Positions 25,414-34,471 of a stretch of 64,000 bases of DNA are shown here, piece after piece; position 1 is the first letter of the stretch, and each line of letters starts with the position of its first letter. The DNA comes from Desulfosporosinus metallidurans. Lineage in GTDB: Bacteria; Bacillota; Desulfitobacteriia; Desulfitobacteriales; Desulfitobacteriaceae. Where the stretch lies: the NCBI RefSeq assembly GCF_001936615.1, contig NZ_MLBF01000002.1:1-64000 (forward strand). The letters run 5' to 3'. The notes beneath the pieces are model-generated. The model did no database searches, had not been told where the DNA came from, and saw only the letters and a program-made list of their open reading frames with translations. The translations under genes and the position numbers were made by a program.

Positions 25414-28173
25414 TTGCAGCGTTTGATCAAATTTATAGTTAGCCTCATCGTAGTAGTCTCATTATTAACCGCCTCAAGCGGTTTATTTGAAGATTGGTTA
25501 TGGTTTAAAGATCTCGGTTATTCTCAATTGTTTTGGACGCCACTCCTGAGCAAATTGCTTTTTCAAGCAGTAAATGGAACAATTCTTTTTATTTTTATTG
25601 CCGGAACCTTATTTTCTGTTCGCCATGCCATCGTTACCTTCGTAAATGAACGCTTGCGCCTGCGCTTACGCTTAGTTCAAGATATGAACCGTAAGGTTCT
25701 AAGTCTAAGTCAACGAAGGGTAACGATTTGGTTACTTGTTATTTCTGCCATTGTAAGCTTTGGAGTGAGCTTTGTTGCAGGGTTCACAGGCTGGTTGGAT
25801 GTATTATCATTTATCCATGCCACACCCTTTGGTAAAGTCGATCCGATTTTCGGTAAGGATTTAGCTTTTTACTTTTTCCAATTACCTTTCTTAAAGACCT
25901 TGTTCAATGCTTTTTTCGGTCCCTTGTTTTTACTTGCCTTGTTTACCACAATTTTTTACATTGTCACTGGTGTCTTACGATTTCATTCGAGCAAACTATG
26001 GCGAAACGGTGCAGTTGAAATAACCGCCAGCGCTCGGCGTCACCTTGCATTATTGATCGGAATTCTCTTTGCATTAAAAGCTTTCGGTTATTTCCTTGAT
26101 ATTTATCAATTACTTTACTCTGTACATGGGCACGTTGTTGGTGCAGGCTATACAGATTTAACTGCAACCCTTCCCGCGCTAAAAATTCTAATTGTCCTGA
26201 GTGCTTTGGGATTTATTTTAACTGGTATCTCCTTGACGTTTAAAGATTCGCGTTTTTTGACGGTTCCGGTAGTGGGTATCTTTACCATAGGAATCTTAAT
26301 CTATGGTATTGTTCCCGCACTCATTCAATCGTTTATTGTTATTCCAAACGAGCTGAACAAAGAGCAGCCTTACATCCAACGTGAAATTGAATTGACGAGA
26401 TTCGGCTATGGCTTAGACCACATTAAAGAAGTAGATTATCCAGGAAATACACCCATCACAATGAGTGCTTTAAAAACTGATCAAGCGACACTCAACAACA
26501 TCCGGCTAAACGATACTCGACCCATGTTGCAGACCTATAACCAGAAACAAGGCATTCGACTCTATTATAAATTCAATGACATTGATATTGACCGTTATAC
26601 CGTCAATGGCGAATTCCGCCAGGTAATGATGGGTCCACGAGAAATTTCAACGCCTGATTTAGATCCTAAGGCAAAAACATTTGTAAATTTACGGTTTAAA
26701 TATACACACGGATACGGTGTAAGCGCTTCGTTTGCCAATGCAGTCACCTCAGAGGGGCTTCCCTCATTTGCCATTAAAGACGTTCCCCCTGCCAGCGAGT
26801 TCGCGGAATTTAAATTGTCTGAACCCCGGATTTATTACGGCGAACTGACCAATGACTGGGTTGTCGCGGATACTACAGTTAAAGAATTTGACTACCCTCT
26901 TGGGGACACGAATGCTGAAACATCTTACAAGGGTAAAACCGGGATCCCTTTAACCCCACTTAATAAGCTGATGCTTTCCCTTCGCCACGGGACGCCTCGC
27001 TTCTACCTTGCCAATGAAGTGACAGCAGCCAGTAGAATGCTAGTCTATCGCAATATAAAAGAGCGAGTCCAAAAGCTTGCACCATTTTTAACCTATGATT
27101 CAGATCCCTACATGGTCATTGATAGTGGGCATCTCAAGTGGATTATTGATGCCTACACCACGTCAGATGCCCTTCCCTATTCTAATAAATACCTAGATAA
27201 GGAGTTTAACTACATCCGGAACTCGGTTAAAGTCATTATCGATGCCAATGACGGAACCGTCGATTTCTATGCAGTCGATCCTCAAGACCCAATTTTAAAG
27301 ACATATATGAAAATTTTCCCTGGTGTATTCAAAGACTTGACGAGTATGTCGCCGAGTTTAAAGAGCCACCTCCGGTATCCTGAAACTCTTTTTAATGTCC
27401 AAAGTAATATGCTTAAAACCTTTCATATGACAAATTCCTCCGTTTTCTATAATAAGGAAGACGCTTGGGATATTGCCAAAGAACTCTTCGAGGCAAAACC
27501 TCAAAATGTATCACCCTATTACACTATCATGAAGATTCCCGGAGAAGACAAACCAGAGTTCGTGCTCATGCTTCCATTTACACCCGCTTCCAGTGCAACG
27601 AACACACGAAACAACATGGTTTCCTGGATGGCAGCGCGAATGGACGGAGAGCATTATGGTGAGCTATTACTTTATAAAATGCCCAAAAATATTGAAATAG
27701 ATGGCCCGTTGCAAATTGAATCACGTATAGACCAAGACCCGGAAATATCAAAACAGCTTTCTTTATGGGATCAGAAAGGGTCAAGCGTGATTCGAGGAAA
27801 CCTCTTGGCCCTTCCGATTGGCGGAAACTTCCTCTATGTCGAACCGATCTATCTACAATCAGATAAAGGCGGAAGCATTCCGGAAATGAAACGCATCGTT
27901 CTCTCCTACCAGGACCGTTTGGTAATGTCCGAAAATTTAGGTTCAGGATTAACTCAACTCTTCGGTGAGGGAACGCCACAACCTACAACACCCGGTCAAA
28001 GCACCTCTAACCTTGTCCCGTCGACTCAAGCCAAACCCCCAAATAGTCTTAACGCATCAAATATTAATTCAATAATTGATCAAATGAACCAAATGCGCAC
28101 CTTACTCGATAATCTAGAAACCCAATTAAAGGGGTTAGAAAGTTCTTCGAACCAAACTCCTGAAAAGAAGTAA
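25414..28173 (+). CDS. UPF0182-family large membrane protein
   Basis: Member of the UPF0182 (COG1615) family; biochemical function unknown. The 919 residues have a TTG start after GGGAGGAATC. The N-terminal third has about seven membrane helices (for example LIKFIVSLIVVVSLLTAS, VTIWLLVISAIVSFGVSFV). A large extracytoplasmic region follows, with typical family stretches such as GYGVSASFANAVTSEGLPSF, PRIYYGELTNDWVV and LTYDSDPYMVIDSGHLKWI. The last 60 residues are rich in Pro, Ser, Thr and Asn and end in a short coiled coil. A terminator follows at 28217. It is a single-gene unit. Confidence 0.92.
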   Translation: MQRLIKFIVSLIVVVSLLTASSGLFEDWLWFKDLGYSQLFWTPLLSKLLFQAVNGTILFIFIAGTLFSVRHAIVTFVNERLRLRLRLVQDMNRKVLSLSQRRVTIWLLVISAIVSFGVSFVAGFTGWLDVLSFIHATPFGKVDPIFGKDLAFYFFQLPFLKTLFNAFFGPLFLLALFTTIFYIVTGVLRFHSSKLWRNGAVEITASARRHLALLIGILFALKAFGYFLDIYQLLYSVHGHVVGAGYTDLTATLPALKILIVLSALGFILTGISLTFKDSRFLTVPVVGIFTIGILIYGIVPALIQSFIVIPNELNKEQPYIQREIELTRFGYGLDHIKEVDYPGNTPITMSALKTDQATLNNIRLNDTRPMLQTYNQKQGIRLYYKFNDIDIDRYTVNGEFRQVMMGPREISTPDLDPKAKTFVNLRFKYTHGYGVSASFANAVTSEGLPSFAIKDVPPASEFAEFKLSEPRIYYGELTNDWVVADTTVKEFDYPLGDTNAETSYKGKTGIPLTPLNKLMLSLRHGTPRFYLANEVTAASRMLVYRNIKERVQKLAPFLTYDSDPYMVIDSGHLKWIIDAYTTSDALPYSNKYLDKEFNYIRNSVKVIIDANDGTVDFYAVDPQDPILKTYMKIFPGVFKDLTSMSPSLKSHLRYPETLFNVQSNMLKTFHMTNSSVFYNKEDAWDIAKELFEAKPQNVSPYYTIMKIPGEDKPEFVLMLPFTPASSATNTRNNMVSWMAARMDGEHYGELLLYKMPKNIEIDGPLQIESRIDQDPEISKQLSLWDQKGSSVIRGNLLALPIGGNFLYVEPIYLQSDKGGSIPEMKRIVLSYQDRLVMSENLGSGLTQLFGEGTPQPTTPGQSTSNLVPSTQAKPPNSLNASNINSIIDQMNQMRTLLDNLETQLKGLESSSNQTPEKK

Positions 28174-28216
28174 TTGTTCAGCCCACAAAACGACCATACT
28201 GAGCGAAATTAGTTTA

Positions 28217-28246
28217 GAAAAGGAACGACCAAGGTCGTTCCTTTTC
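28217..28246 (+). terminator. Terminator of the UPF0182 gene
   Basis: GAAAAGGAACGACC-AA-GGTCGTTCCTTTTC: a stem of at least 12 bp ending in a T-rich run, 44 bases past the stop. Confidence 0.85.
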
Positions 28247-28291
28247 TCTTATTATATTTTAAGGAGACTTCTTCAACCTCGAAAATTTACT

Positions 28292-29554
28292 TTACGGGTT
28301 GAGGGGTTGTAATTCTGCGAGAGTCGATGTTCCTTGCTTTGTCAATTGCATCAGCTCAGCGCCATCGACTGAGACGTAATTCTCATCCCCATGCAATTTG
28401 ACCTCCGATAATTGACCAGCCTTTACTATATAGGCCGTCTGATGATCATAGACAACCATTTGTCCCTTTGCACCGATAAGTGTGCGTACGTTTTTGTTAA
28501 ATGGAATGGAGCCTTCCCACACGGTTTTTAAAGAAGGGTTACTGTTCAATTCGGAAAGGTCTGCAGTGGTCTTTATCTTGACAAGTACATTGTTTTCGAC
28601 TTCACCGATATATATGTTTCCATCTCGAATTCCCAAAATTCTATCGCTGGTATTCTTAGAGATGATTTGGCGCTTTGTCCCTTCTAAGGCTATGACTTGA
28701 TGAGTTGCACCGACTTTACTGTCAATAAAAAGAGTACCGTAACGATCTGATGCAGCCATAGTATCGATGGACTCTCCTGATTTGCTCAATGTGCGTACGT
28801 TTTTCATGACGTCAATTTGCATGAGTAATTCTGTTGATTCGTTTTTTACAGTTAGGTACATTAGATTGGTAGAGGTTGAGACAACGAGTTCTTCAATTTT
28901 TCCACCCGCTGGAAACTGGTCAATTGTCTGATTAAAACGATCATCTGGAGCAGTCTCTTCATCGCTATTTGGCAGTTCAAGTGAATAGAGTTCTGTTATT
29001 TGCGGATTGCCATACCGCTTTTCTGTCCGAGGTTCGGCAGGAACTTCTTTGGGTACTACTTTAGGAACTTCCTTATTGACTTTTTGGTTGGGATCTTCTG
29101 TTTTTGGGTCAGTTGATGTTGATGTTGGAGTCTGAATTTCGGTTTTCGTTGTGGTTTTTTGGGGGTAGACGGTAACGTACGTAACAGGATTAGGGTTTTT
29201 CTTAGCGTAAAAATAAAGCAAGGTATTTCGATCAGGCAACCACTGGTACGTGAGAACGCCAAATGACTTATCATTAGAGGGCGATTTCTTTTCAAAAACA
29301 ACCTTATCTTTTTTCAGGTTAAATACTTTAAGGGTTCCATTCTCCATGTACGCTAAATAATCCTTAGCGTAAGAAATTTGAACATCAGTTAGGTCAGTGC
29401 CTGGGATCGTTGATTTAAGCTGAAGAGTGATGGGTTCGCTATCTACGGGTGCCATAACCTTTTGAACTTTATTGTTCAAAAAGGAGTAAGCCCCAAATTG
29501 GAGGAGGAGTGAAACCAGTGTCCAGACAAGTATGATACGCAGTTTCTTCTTCAT
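28292..29554 (-). CDS. Membrane-anchored extracytoplasmic protein, function unknown
   Basis: I do not recognise this 420-residue protein. It starts MKKKLRIILVWTLVSLLLQF, an uncleaved anchor or signal peptide. A domain with repeated strands follows (SYAKDYLAYMENGTLKVFN and SDRYGTLFIDSKV are beta-propeller-like), interrupted at about 135-175 by a low-complexity linker rich in Thr, Pro, Lys and Glu (KEVPKVVPKEVPAEP). The layout suggests a surface sensor or scaffold with a TolB/propeller-like fold, which is inference. ATG after AAGGAGAATCGC. It lies 41 bases downstream of the phosphodiester glycosidase gene on the same strand, so the two are probably one operon. Confidence 0.75.
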   Translation of the reverse strand: MKKKLRIILVWTLVSLLLQFGAYSFLNNKVQKVMAPVDSEPITLQLKSTIPGTDLTDVQISYAKDYLAYMENGTLKVFNLKKDKVVFEKKSPSNDKSFGVLTYQWLPDRNTLLYFYAKKNPNPVTYVTVYPQKTTTKTEIQTPTSTSTDPKTEDPNQKVNKEVPKVVPKEVPAEPRTEKRYGNPQITELYSLELPNSDEETAPDDRFNQTIDQFPAGGKIEELVVSTSTNLMYLTVKNESTELLMQIDVMKNVRTLSKSGESIDTMAASDRYGTLFIDSKVGATHQVIALEGTKRQIISKNTSDRILGIRDGNIYIGEVENNVLVKIKTTADLSELNSNPSLKTVWEGSIPFNKNVRTLIGAKGQMVVYDHQTAYIVKAGQLSEVKLHGDENYVSVDGAELMQLTKQGTSTLAELQPLNP

Positions 29555-29595
29555 GCGATTCTCCTTTTTGGTGGAAGTTTATATATGCAAAGGAC

Positions 29596-30561
29596 TTATG
29601 GAGTGACCACAAAGGCGGTCGGTATATATCGTTCCCCGAAGATATCCCAAAGTCGATTTAAGACTTTGGAGTTGTAGACAAGTTCTGATGAAGAGCCGCC
29701 ATCTAAATTGACGGCATTCACGGCATTATAATCTTCAAAAACATTCATTAAATCTCGCAATGTTGCTCCAATACTCCAAGTGGGTTGACGACCATCAATA
29801 ACTACAAAAATTACAGTTCCGTCAGCCATTTGACCTATTCCTGTCCGAGGGGCAATACCCCACCCCCCGTCTCCAGTAATTACAGATTTCCCATCTACAA
29901 TCAGATTAGGTTCAAAAGTAACAGCTTCACGAATGTGTTTCTCTTCTAACTGATTAGCTGTCATCTTGCCGAGAACCAGTTTACCCTGATCATCAAAGCC
30001 GACAATATTGACCGCTTTTTCACCTACATTATTGTGCACAAGTATTCCGTTATGCATAGTTAACCCGTCTGGAAAGGCTCCATTTCCTTTACCATTTGGG
30101 TCATAGAAGCCTCCGGCATTAATTCCGGCAATTGCTCCCATATCTTTAACTAGGTCACTGACCCGTTCACCAGTAACACCGATTTCTTTCGTTACGGCCA
30201 ATTTGACTCTTTTCGGATCTTTTATCAGCATTACTTTGCCTTTGAAACTTGGACCTTGAATATCTTCAACCGTTATTCCCGAACTGGCATCTGCAACTAC
30301 CTTTGTACGAGCAATGGCTTTCCCATCGCTTAGCCCTTTAGATGCTTCGCTCATAATACGATCTATCTCAGCTTGAGAAAGAAAGGCTTTTACTACCTGC
30401 GGATGCCGCGAGGTGTAGACTGAACCAACGGCCACAGTTTTGAGAGACTGAAATGGTCCCCAAAACAATACGAAAGGGGCAAGAATAGCAGCCAAAACTA
30501 GATTATAGATAATAAAGGCTAAAATCTTCTTTAGTCGAATTGTACTCTTAGTTCTTCTCAT
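29596..30561 (-). CDS. Phosphodiester glycosidase family protein (NAGPA-like), membrane-anchored
   Basis: Member of the NAGPA/DUF2233 family, which cleaves sugar phosphodiesters and is common in exopolysaccharide or cell-wall loci. The 321 residues start with a membrane anchor (about 13-33, AFIIYNLVLAAILAPFVLFW). The family core is clear: AGINAGGFYDPNGKGNGAFP, DGLTMHNGILVHN, GWGIAPRTGIGQMADGTVIF, VVIDGRQPTWSIGATL and NAVNLDGGSSSELVYN. ATG follows GAAGGAGAAAG. It is the first gene of a pair with the propeller-like protein. The substrate is unknown. Confidence 0.9.
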   Translation of the reverse strand: MRRTKSTIRLKKILAFIIYNLVLAAILAPFVLFWGPFQSLKTVAVGSVYTSRHPQVVKAFLSQAEIDRIMSEASKGLSDGKAIARTKVVADASSGITVEDIQGPSFKGKVMLIKDPKRVKLAVTKEIGVTGERVSDLVKDMGAIAGINAGGFYDPNGKGNGAFPDGLTMHNGILVHNNVGEKAVNIVGFDDQGKLVLGKMTANQLEEKHIREAVTFEPNLIVDGKSVITGDGGWGIAPRTGIGQMADGTVIFVVIDGRQPTWSIGATLRDLMNVFEDYNAVNAVNLDGGSSSELVYNSKVLNRLWDIFGERYIPTAFVVTP

Positions 30562-30609
30562 TCAAACACTTTCTCCTTCTTTAAGATTATATACTATATA
30601 TCACGCAGC

Positions 30610-30644
30610 AAAAAAACAAGCCGCAAATTTTGTTAAGATGCGGC
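30610..30644 (-). terminator. Terminator downstream of the 91-residue membrane protein gene
   Basis: On the minus strand GCCGCATCTTAACAAAATTT followed by GCGGC and TTGTTTTTTT gives a six-bp GC stem and a T tract, 17 bases past the stop at 30661. Confidence 0.8.
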
Positions 30645-30660
30645 CCCTTACCTTTAACGT

Positions 30661-30936
30661 TCAATGACGTCGTCTTTTAAGCTCTAATGTTAATTTCCAC
30701 AAGGAATAAATAATAAGAGCAAAATAGAGATAGAAACTGATCTGAATGGAGTTCCAACTAAGATTTCCAAGTTTAACTTCGGCTAATTGACTTATTAAAC
30801 CAGCAAGCATCCCTACAACAATAGTTGACCACATTTGAATTACAACATTATGTTTCTTACGTCGGGAAAAATAATAAATATAAAGTACGACAGAAATCAG
30901 AAATATACTTCTCGCAACCATTAAAATCAATGTCAT
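30661..30936 (-). CDS. Small membrane protein, function unknown
   Basis: Ninety-one residues with three predicted membrane helices: MTLILMVARSIFLISVVLYI, a second around VVGMLAGLISQLAEV and a third around ISFYLYFALIIYSLW. Charged loops (FSRRKKHN and the end ELKRRRH) fix the topology by the positive-inside rule. ATG follows GAGGTAGAAAA, and a good terminator is downstream, so it is probably a real single-gene unit. I do not recognise a family. Confidence 0.7.
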   Translation of the reverse strand: MTLILMVARSIFLISVVLYIYYFSRRKKHNVVIQMWSTIVVGMLAGLISQLAEVKLGNLSWNSIQISFYLYFALIIYSLWKLTLELKRRRH

Positions 30937-31042
30937 TTTTCTACCTCTTTACGACGCGATTCAGCAACCTCGTACCTAGTATAACAAAACATATTTGTAC
31001 TATCAAGGATTGTGTGTTTGGTATATATAGGGAGTTACATAA

Positions 31043-31465
31043 TCATATGGAGTTGGGGTTAATTTCAATACGGTACGTAAGATCGGCTGCTTTATCAATC
31101 ATATTAGCTACACTACAATATTTATCCATGGAAAGCTGAACTGCACGCTTGAGTTTTTCTTCAGGAAGGGATTCGCCCCAAAATCTATAGACAACCTCTA
31201 TGTCTTTAAAGACACGAGGATGATCACTGGCACGTTCACCTTCAACTGTAGTCTCAAAGCGCTGAAATTTCACCTGCATCTTTTCAAGAATCGTGACAAC
31301 GTCCATCCCGCTGCAGCCAGCAATAGAGATTAATAAGAGTTCCATAGGACTGGTTCCATGCCCAGTTCCCCCAGCCGTAACACTTGCATCTAAATGAGTC
31401 AAGACCTTTGAGCTTCCTTCGCCCTGAAAATGCATCCCTTTAATATGTTTAACTAACACTTTCAT
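31043..31465 (-). CDS. OsmC-family peroxiredoxin-like protein
   Basis: OsmC/Ohr-type thiol protein of 140 residues, probably reducing organic hydroperoxides or binding small thiols. The two family cysteines are present: ISIAGCSGMDVVTIL (Cys about 52) and MDKYCSVANMI (Cys about 119). The Arg and Glu of the N-terminal region are less clear. ATG follows AGAAAGGAGTC. It lies 24 bases after an ANTAR regulator gene on the same strand and is probably co-transcribed with it. Confidence 0.9.
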   Translation of the reverse strand: MKVLVKHIKGMHFQGEGSSKVLTHLDASVTAGGTGHGTSPMELLLISIAGCSGMDVVTILEKMQVKFQRFETTVEGERASDHPRVFKDIEVVYRFWGESLPEEKLKRAVQLSMDKYCSVANMIDKAADLTYRIEINPNSI

Positions 31466-31489
31466 TAAACAAGACTCCTTTCTGTCTGA

Positions 31490-32071
31490 TCAATTCAGCT
31501 CAGGTAACCATACGCCTTTAAGAACATCACGGGCCACAGCTCTCATGGATTTACGCGTAACCATTGCTTGGGTACGTAGTGCAGTATAAGCAGCCTGCTC
31601 AGAAAATCCCCGTTGTTGAATGAGGGAAAGCATGGCTTGAAAGATTATCTTTCGTGTTTTAAGTTCTTCCTCTAAACGTTGAATTTGCTGGGAATGTTCC
31701 GTTTCACGGACAAAGCGATGCTCTGCTAGCTGTATAGCTGCTGCCATTTCAAGCGCACGCCATGGATATTGAATAACGTGGTGGGCATCTGCCTCGATCA
31801 CTTCAGATAAAACGTGATGTTCCTCTTGGGTAAGAACAACAATAATTGGACAAAGATGTTGCTCAACCAGATTTTGAAGAACCTCCGAAGAATTAAGGCC
31901 GCGTAAATTCCAACCCATAATTATTAAATCAGGCTCAAATCGGTGAGCGAAACGCAAGGCTTCCATGCCATTATCCGTTGTCGCTATGATCTGATAACTC
32001 ACAAGTGGCAGAACCACTTTTATTTCAAGATTTAATGTAGGGTTTTCTGAAACTAATATTGCCCTCTTCAT
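31490..32071 (-). CDS. ANTAR-domain response regulator with degenerate receiver
   Basis: RNA-binding antiterminator of 193 residues: a receiver-like domain (about 1-115), a coiled-coil linker, and a C-terminal ANTAR three-helix domain (QRGFSEQAAYTALRTQAMVT, RKSMRAVARDVL). The usual phospho-acceptor Asp is missing: the strand reads DLIIMGWNLRG where active receivers have LMDxxMPG, and the acidic pair near the N-terminus is also replaced (LVSEN). It therefore probably responds to something other than phosphorylation, or through a partner. ANTAR proteins bind paired hairpins in nascent RNA. No linked target is obvious. Confidence 0.88.
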   Translation of the reverse strand: MKRAILVSENPTLNLEIKVVLPLVSYQIIATTDNGMEALRFAHRFEPDLIIMGWNLRGLNSSEVLQNLVEQHLCPIIVVLTQEEHHVLSEVIEADAHHVIQYPWRALEMAAAIQLAEHRFVRETEHSQQIQRLEEELKTRKIIFQAMLSLIQQRGFSEQAAYTALRTQAMVTRKSMRAVARDVLKGVWLPELN

Positions 32072-32140
32072 CTTATATCACTCATTTCACACTCTCCTAA
32101 TGACTAGCATCTTACGAGGGCATCATGGTAGCTACACTAG

Positions 32141-32803
32141 CTATTTTGCTACTACGCCAAACTTTTCTTCTTCAGAACGGATTTCAGGGTCTTGTTGAAG
32201 AAAGGAATGAGCAGGCATAGACGTATCCAAACGCAGTGGAAAAATCAAAACAAATAAAGCAGTCCCTCCGACAGCGAGTGCAAGATATTGTAGGGATACA
32301 ACAAAGAAAATGACAGATGTGAGGTTAGAAGGAGTACCCATCGCATAATTAAAGGGCTGAATAAGCTTCAAATTTGCAGTTTGTCGTTGATTTGATGTCC
32401 ACTCAGTTTGCGTTGCGTCACTGGTTTTAGAATTAATCCAAACTGACTTCCCTACGAAATCCACAGAATTGATAAGCTGATGCCCAATTTTGTAAAAGGG
32501 ATCTAAGGAAGAAAAATAGATAAACCCCTTGGTAGTGAAGATTCGATCCATTTCCACCGGTGTCCCTGTAATGGCAGCCTTAGCATATGTCCTTTCGATT
32601 CTTAAAATATCATTAGTGTTAATATTTACAGGGCCCTTGTCCGTAACAATTGTATACAAGTCATTGTCGACCAATTCGATATTTGTGACTTTAACATCCA
32701 AAAACCTAATGCTAACCATCGACATTAGAATAATAAATAAACTAATAAATATAAGAGCTCCCGCTAAGCGTTCGCGATCTATCTGCCTTCGTTTAATAAC
32801 CAC
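32141..32803 (-). CDS. Membrane protein, function unknown
   Basis: 220 residues, GTG start after AAAGGACGTG. An N-terminal membrane helix (about 13-32, LAGALIFISLFIILMSMVSI) is followed by an extracytoplasmic beta-rich domain of about 125 residues (TIVTDKGPVNINTNDILRI, FTTKGFIYFSSLDPFYKIG). Two more hydrophobic stretches near 160-190 (SVIFFVVSLQYLALAVGG, ALFVLIFPL) lead to a short cytoplasmic tail. I do not recognise a family. It is isolated between the ANTAR gene and a hairpin region. Confidence 0.65.
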   Translation of the reverse strand: MVIKRRQIDRERLAGALIFISLFIILMSMVSIRFLDVKVTNIELVDNDLYTIVTDKGPVNINTNDILRIERTYAKAAITGTPVEMDRIFTTKGFIYFSSLDPFYKIGHQLINSVDFVGKSVWINSKTSDATQTEWTSNQRQTANLKLIQPFNYAMGTPSNLTSVIFFVVSLQYLALAVGGTALFVLIFPLRLDTSMPAHSFLQQDPEIRSEEEKFGVVAK

Positions 32804-32901
32804 TGTTTGACACGTCCTTTACTTCTGCTTTCTTACTCTAGTGTAACCACAATACTCATTGTACTATAAATAATATAGTGAAACAAATGAACTTTTCTTA
32901 T

Positions 32902-32942
32902 AACATGTCAAGGAAAGACATTTCGTCTTTCCTTGACATGTT
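32902..32942. repeat. Perfect 18-bp inverted repeat
   Basis: AACATGTCAAGGAAAGAC-ATTTC-GTCTTTCCTTGACATGTT is a perfect stem with a five-base loop. It lies between two minus-strand genes, 56 bases past the stop at 32998. No T tract follows on either strand, so it may be a factor-dependent terminator or an RNA stabiliser. Confidence 0.8.
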
Positions 32943-32997
32943 CCCTTATTCTACACAGGAACTTATGGCCCTACTGGGCGTCTCTTTGAATGAGTAC

Positions 32998-33651
32998 TTA
33001 TTTTGAGCCACCCTGTTTTCTAAACTTGGAGAGTAATTGCAAAATGTCATTCGACGAGAAGGTTAGAGGATTGTTCGGCTTAATCGTCCCGGGCTTAGAG
33101 AGTGGCTTCGAGCCCGTGGATTCAGGTGGTACAACTGCTCGTACAAAGATTGTGGCAAGCAGTTCAAGTATAAGGAGTGGAAGCGCTCCTCTGATGCCGG
33201 GAAACGTGAGTATGGGAAAAAGAAACCAAGCGCTGGGCGAATAAGGATTGTTTGAATAGTCTCCGTTAACAAATAAAACAATTGTGAGAGGTGCTTCCGG
33301 GGTTTCGGGAGTTAGAAAACCGCGGTTAGGCATTATCCCCGTGTACTCTCCGGCAGATCCGTTGGACATCCATTTTAAGAATCCTTGAAGCTCAGAAAGG
33401 GGCATTTGTACTGTTTGCCCATTCTTCACATCAAGAACTGGTAGACTTTCAAGCCGAAAAAGGCGCTGGGCAATGAATAGGAATAGTTCTGAGCCGATTA
33501 TAACAGCAGATGATGCAAAAACGCGACCATTTATGAGAGGTTGCGTAAAAAAGAGAGTTGCGCTCCCGGCCACCGAACTAATCGGTGCAAATAAGGCTAT
33601 GCCCATGTTAAGCGGTTCTGTACATTGACCTACTGGCTGATTACCCGACAC
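32998..33651 (-). CDS. Membrane protein, function unknown
   Basis: The start is uncertain. The GTG at 33651 has GAAGGGAGGG eight bases upstream and is preferred over the longer frame from 33690, giving 217 residues that begin with SGNQPVGQCTEPLNMGIALF. Hydrophobic stretches are at about 15-37, 45-62 and near FLFPILTFPG/PLLILELLATIFV. A soluble segment of about 100 residues (VLDVKNGQTVQMPLSELQG) lies between. No known motif is seen. It follows the intact PHP gene on the same strand by about 55 bases and might be co-transcribed with it. Confidence 0.6.
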   Translation of the reverse strand: MSGNQPVGQCTEPLNMGIALFAPISSVAGSATLFFTQPLINGRVFASSAVIIGSELFLFIAQRLFRLESLPVLDVKNGQTVQMPLSELQGFLKWMSNGSAGEYTGIMPNRGFLTPETPEAPLTIVLFVNGDYSNNPYSPSAWFLFPILTFPGIRGALPLLILELLATIFVRAVVPPESTGSKPLSKPGTIKPNNPLTFSSNDILQLLSKFRKQGGSK

Positions 33652-33706
33652 CTCCAACGCCCTCCCTTCATGACAGTATATGGAAGGCAAAGAGATGGTG
33701 TACCTA

Positions 33707-34438
33707 CTAATTGATAACTAGACGGTTTCTGCGACGTGTTGCTAAATACTCTAGAACACGATCAGACGAAGTGTTAAGTACCTGATGTTCCTCAATCCCT
33801 ACCTCGTGAACCAATTCAAGTGCATGGCTAAAATCACCGACCCTGTCCCAAAAGTGAGCATCACTTCCCAGAATAACAGGTCCTTTGTACTTTACCATAT
33901 AACGGGCAAAACGGCGGCAATTTCCCCATGCTCCACTTTTTTCCTTTGACAGTGAACTATTATTAATCTCAACTGGAATATTTAATTGAGCTGACATAAA
34001 CGCAATTCTTTCGAGATCGAGCTCAAATTCTGGCCGACCCGGATGAACCATCATATCTGTCAAGGGATTTTCCATGGCTTTAATATAAGCCTGTGTATTT
34101 TGTTCAGACGTTCCTCCGGGATAACAGATTACATGAAGTCCGACGAGAACGAGTTTCATCCGCGCCAGATAAGGCATGGGGATATCCAATTCTCCTTCAT
34201 AATTTATGATATTTGCTTCAACTCCAGGTAAAATATGAACACCGAAAAGTTCTTCTGGAAGGATCGCCAAGTTCCCAAAATGATAAAGATGAGGGGCACC
34301 CGGCATACTGGGAGCATGATCAGTCATGCCTAGTAATTTAAGGCCCTTACGTGAGGCCTCCTGTGCATTTTCTGATAGAGTACTATAGGCATGTCCACTT
34401 GCTACTGTATGAGTATGTAAATCTACTTCTATTTCCAT
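33707..34438 (-). CDS. PHP-domain phosphoesterase, YcdX-like
   Basis: Metal-dependent phosphoesterase of the PHP superfamily, 243 residues. Metal-binding motifs are [16 protein letters not shown] at the start, GMTDHAPSMPG, LPGVEANI, MVHPGRPEFE and ILGSDAHFWDRVG. It is about 75 percent identical by eye to the split gene at 4199-4967 and shows the correct uninterrupted frame there. ATG after GAGGTGCTGAAAT; terminator-like hairpin at 34472-34514 immediately upstream belongs to the preceding gene. The substrate is unknown; relatives act on small phosphorylated molecules or nucleic-acid ends. Confidence 0.92.
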   Translation of the reverse strand: MEIEVDLHTHTVASGHAYSTLSENAQEASRKGLKLLGMTDHAPSMPGAPHLYHFGNLAILPEELFGVHILPGVEANIINYEGELDIPMPYLARMKLVLVGLHVICYPGGTSEQNTQAYIKAMENPLTDMMVHPGRPEFELDLERIAFMSAQLNIPVEINNSSLSKEKSGAWGNCRRFARYMVKYKGPVILGSDAHFWDRVGDFSHALELVHEVGIEEHQVLNTSSDRVLEYLATRRRNRLVIN

Positions 34439-34471
34439 ATTTCAGCACCTCAAACCTATTATACCCTTATC

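Noticed and set aside
30825..31139. 104-codon plus-strand frame
   Set aside because: It is antisense to the small membrane protein and OsmC genes and lacks a ribosome site.
32998..33690. Plus-strand frame 32990-33244 as a gene
   Set aside because: It is antisense to the membrane protein frame and has no ribosome site.
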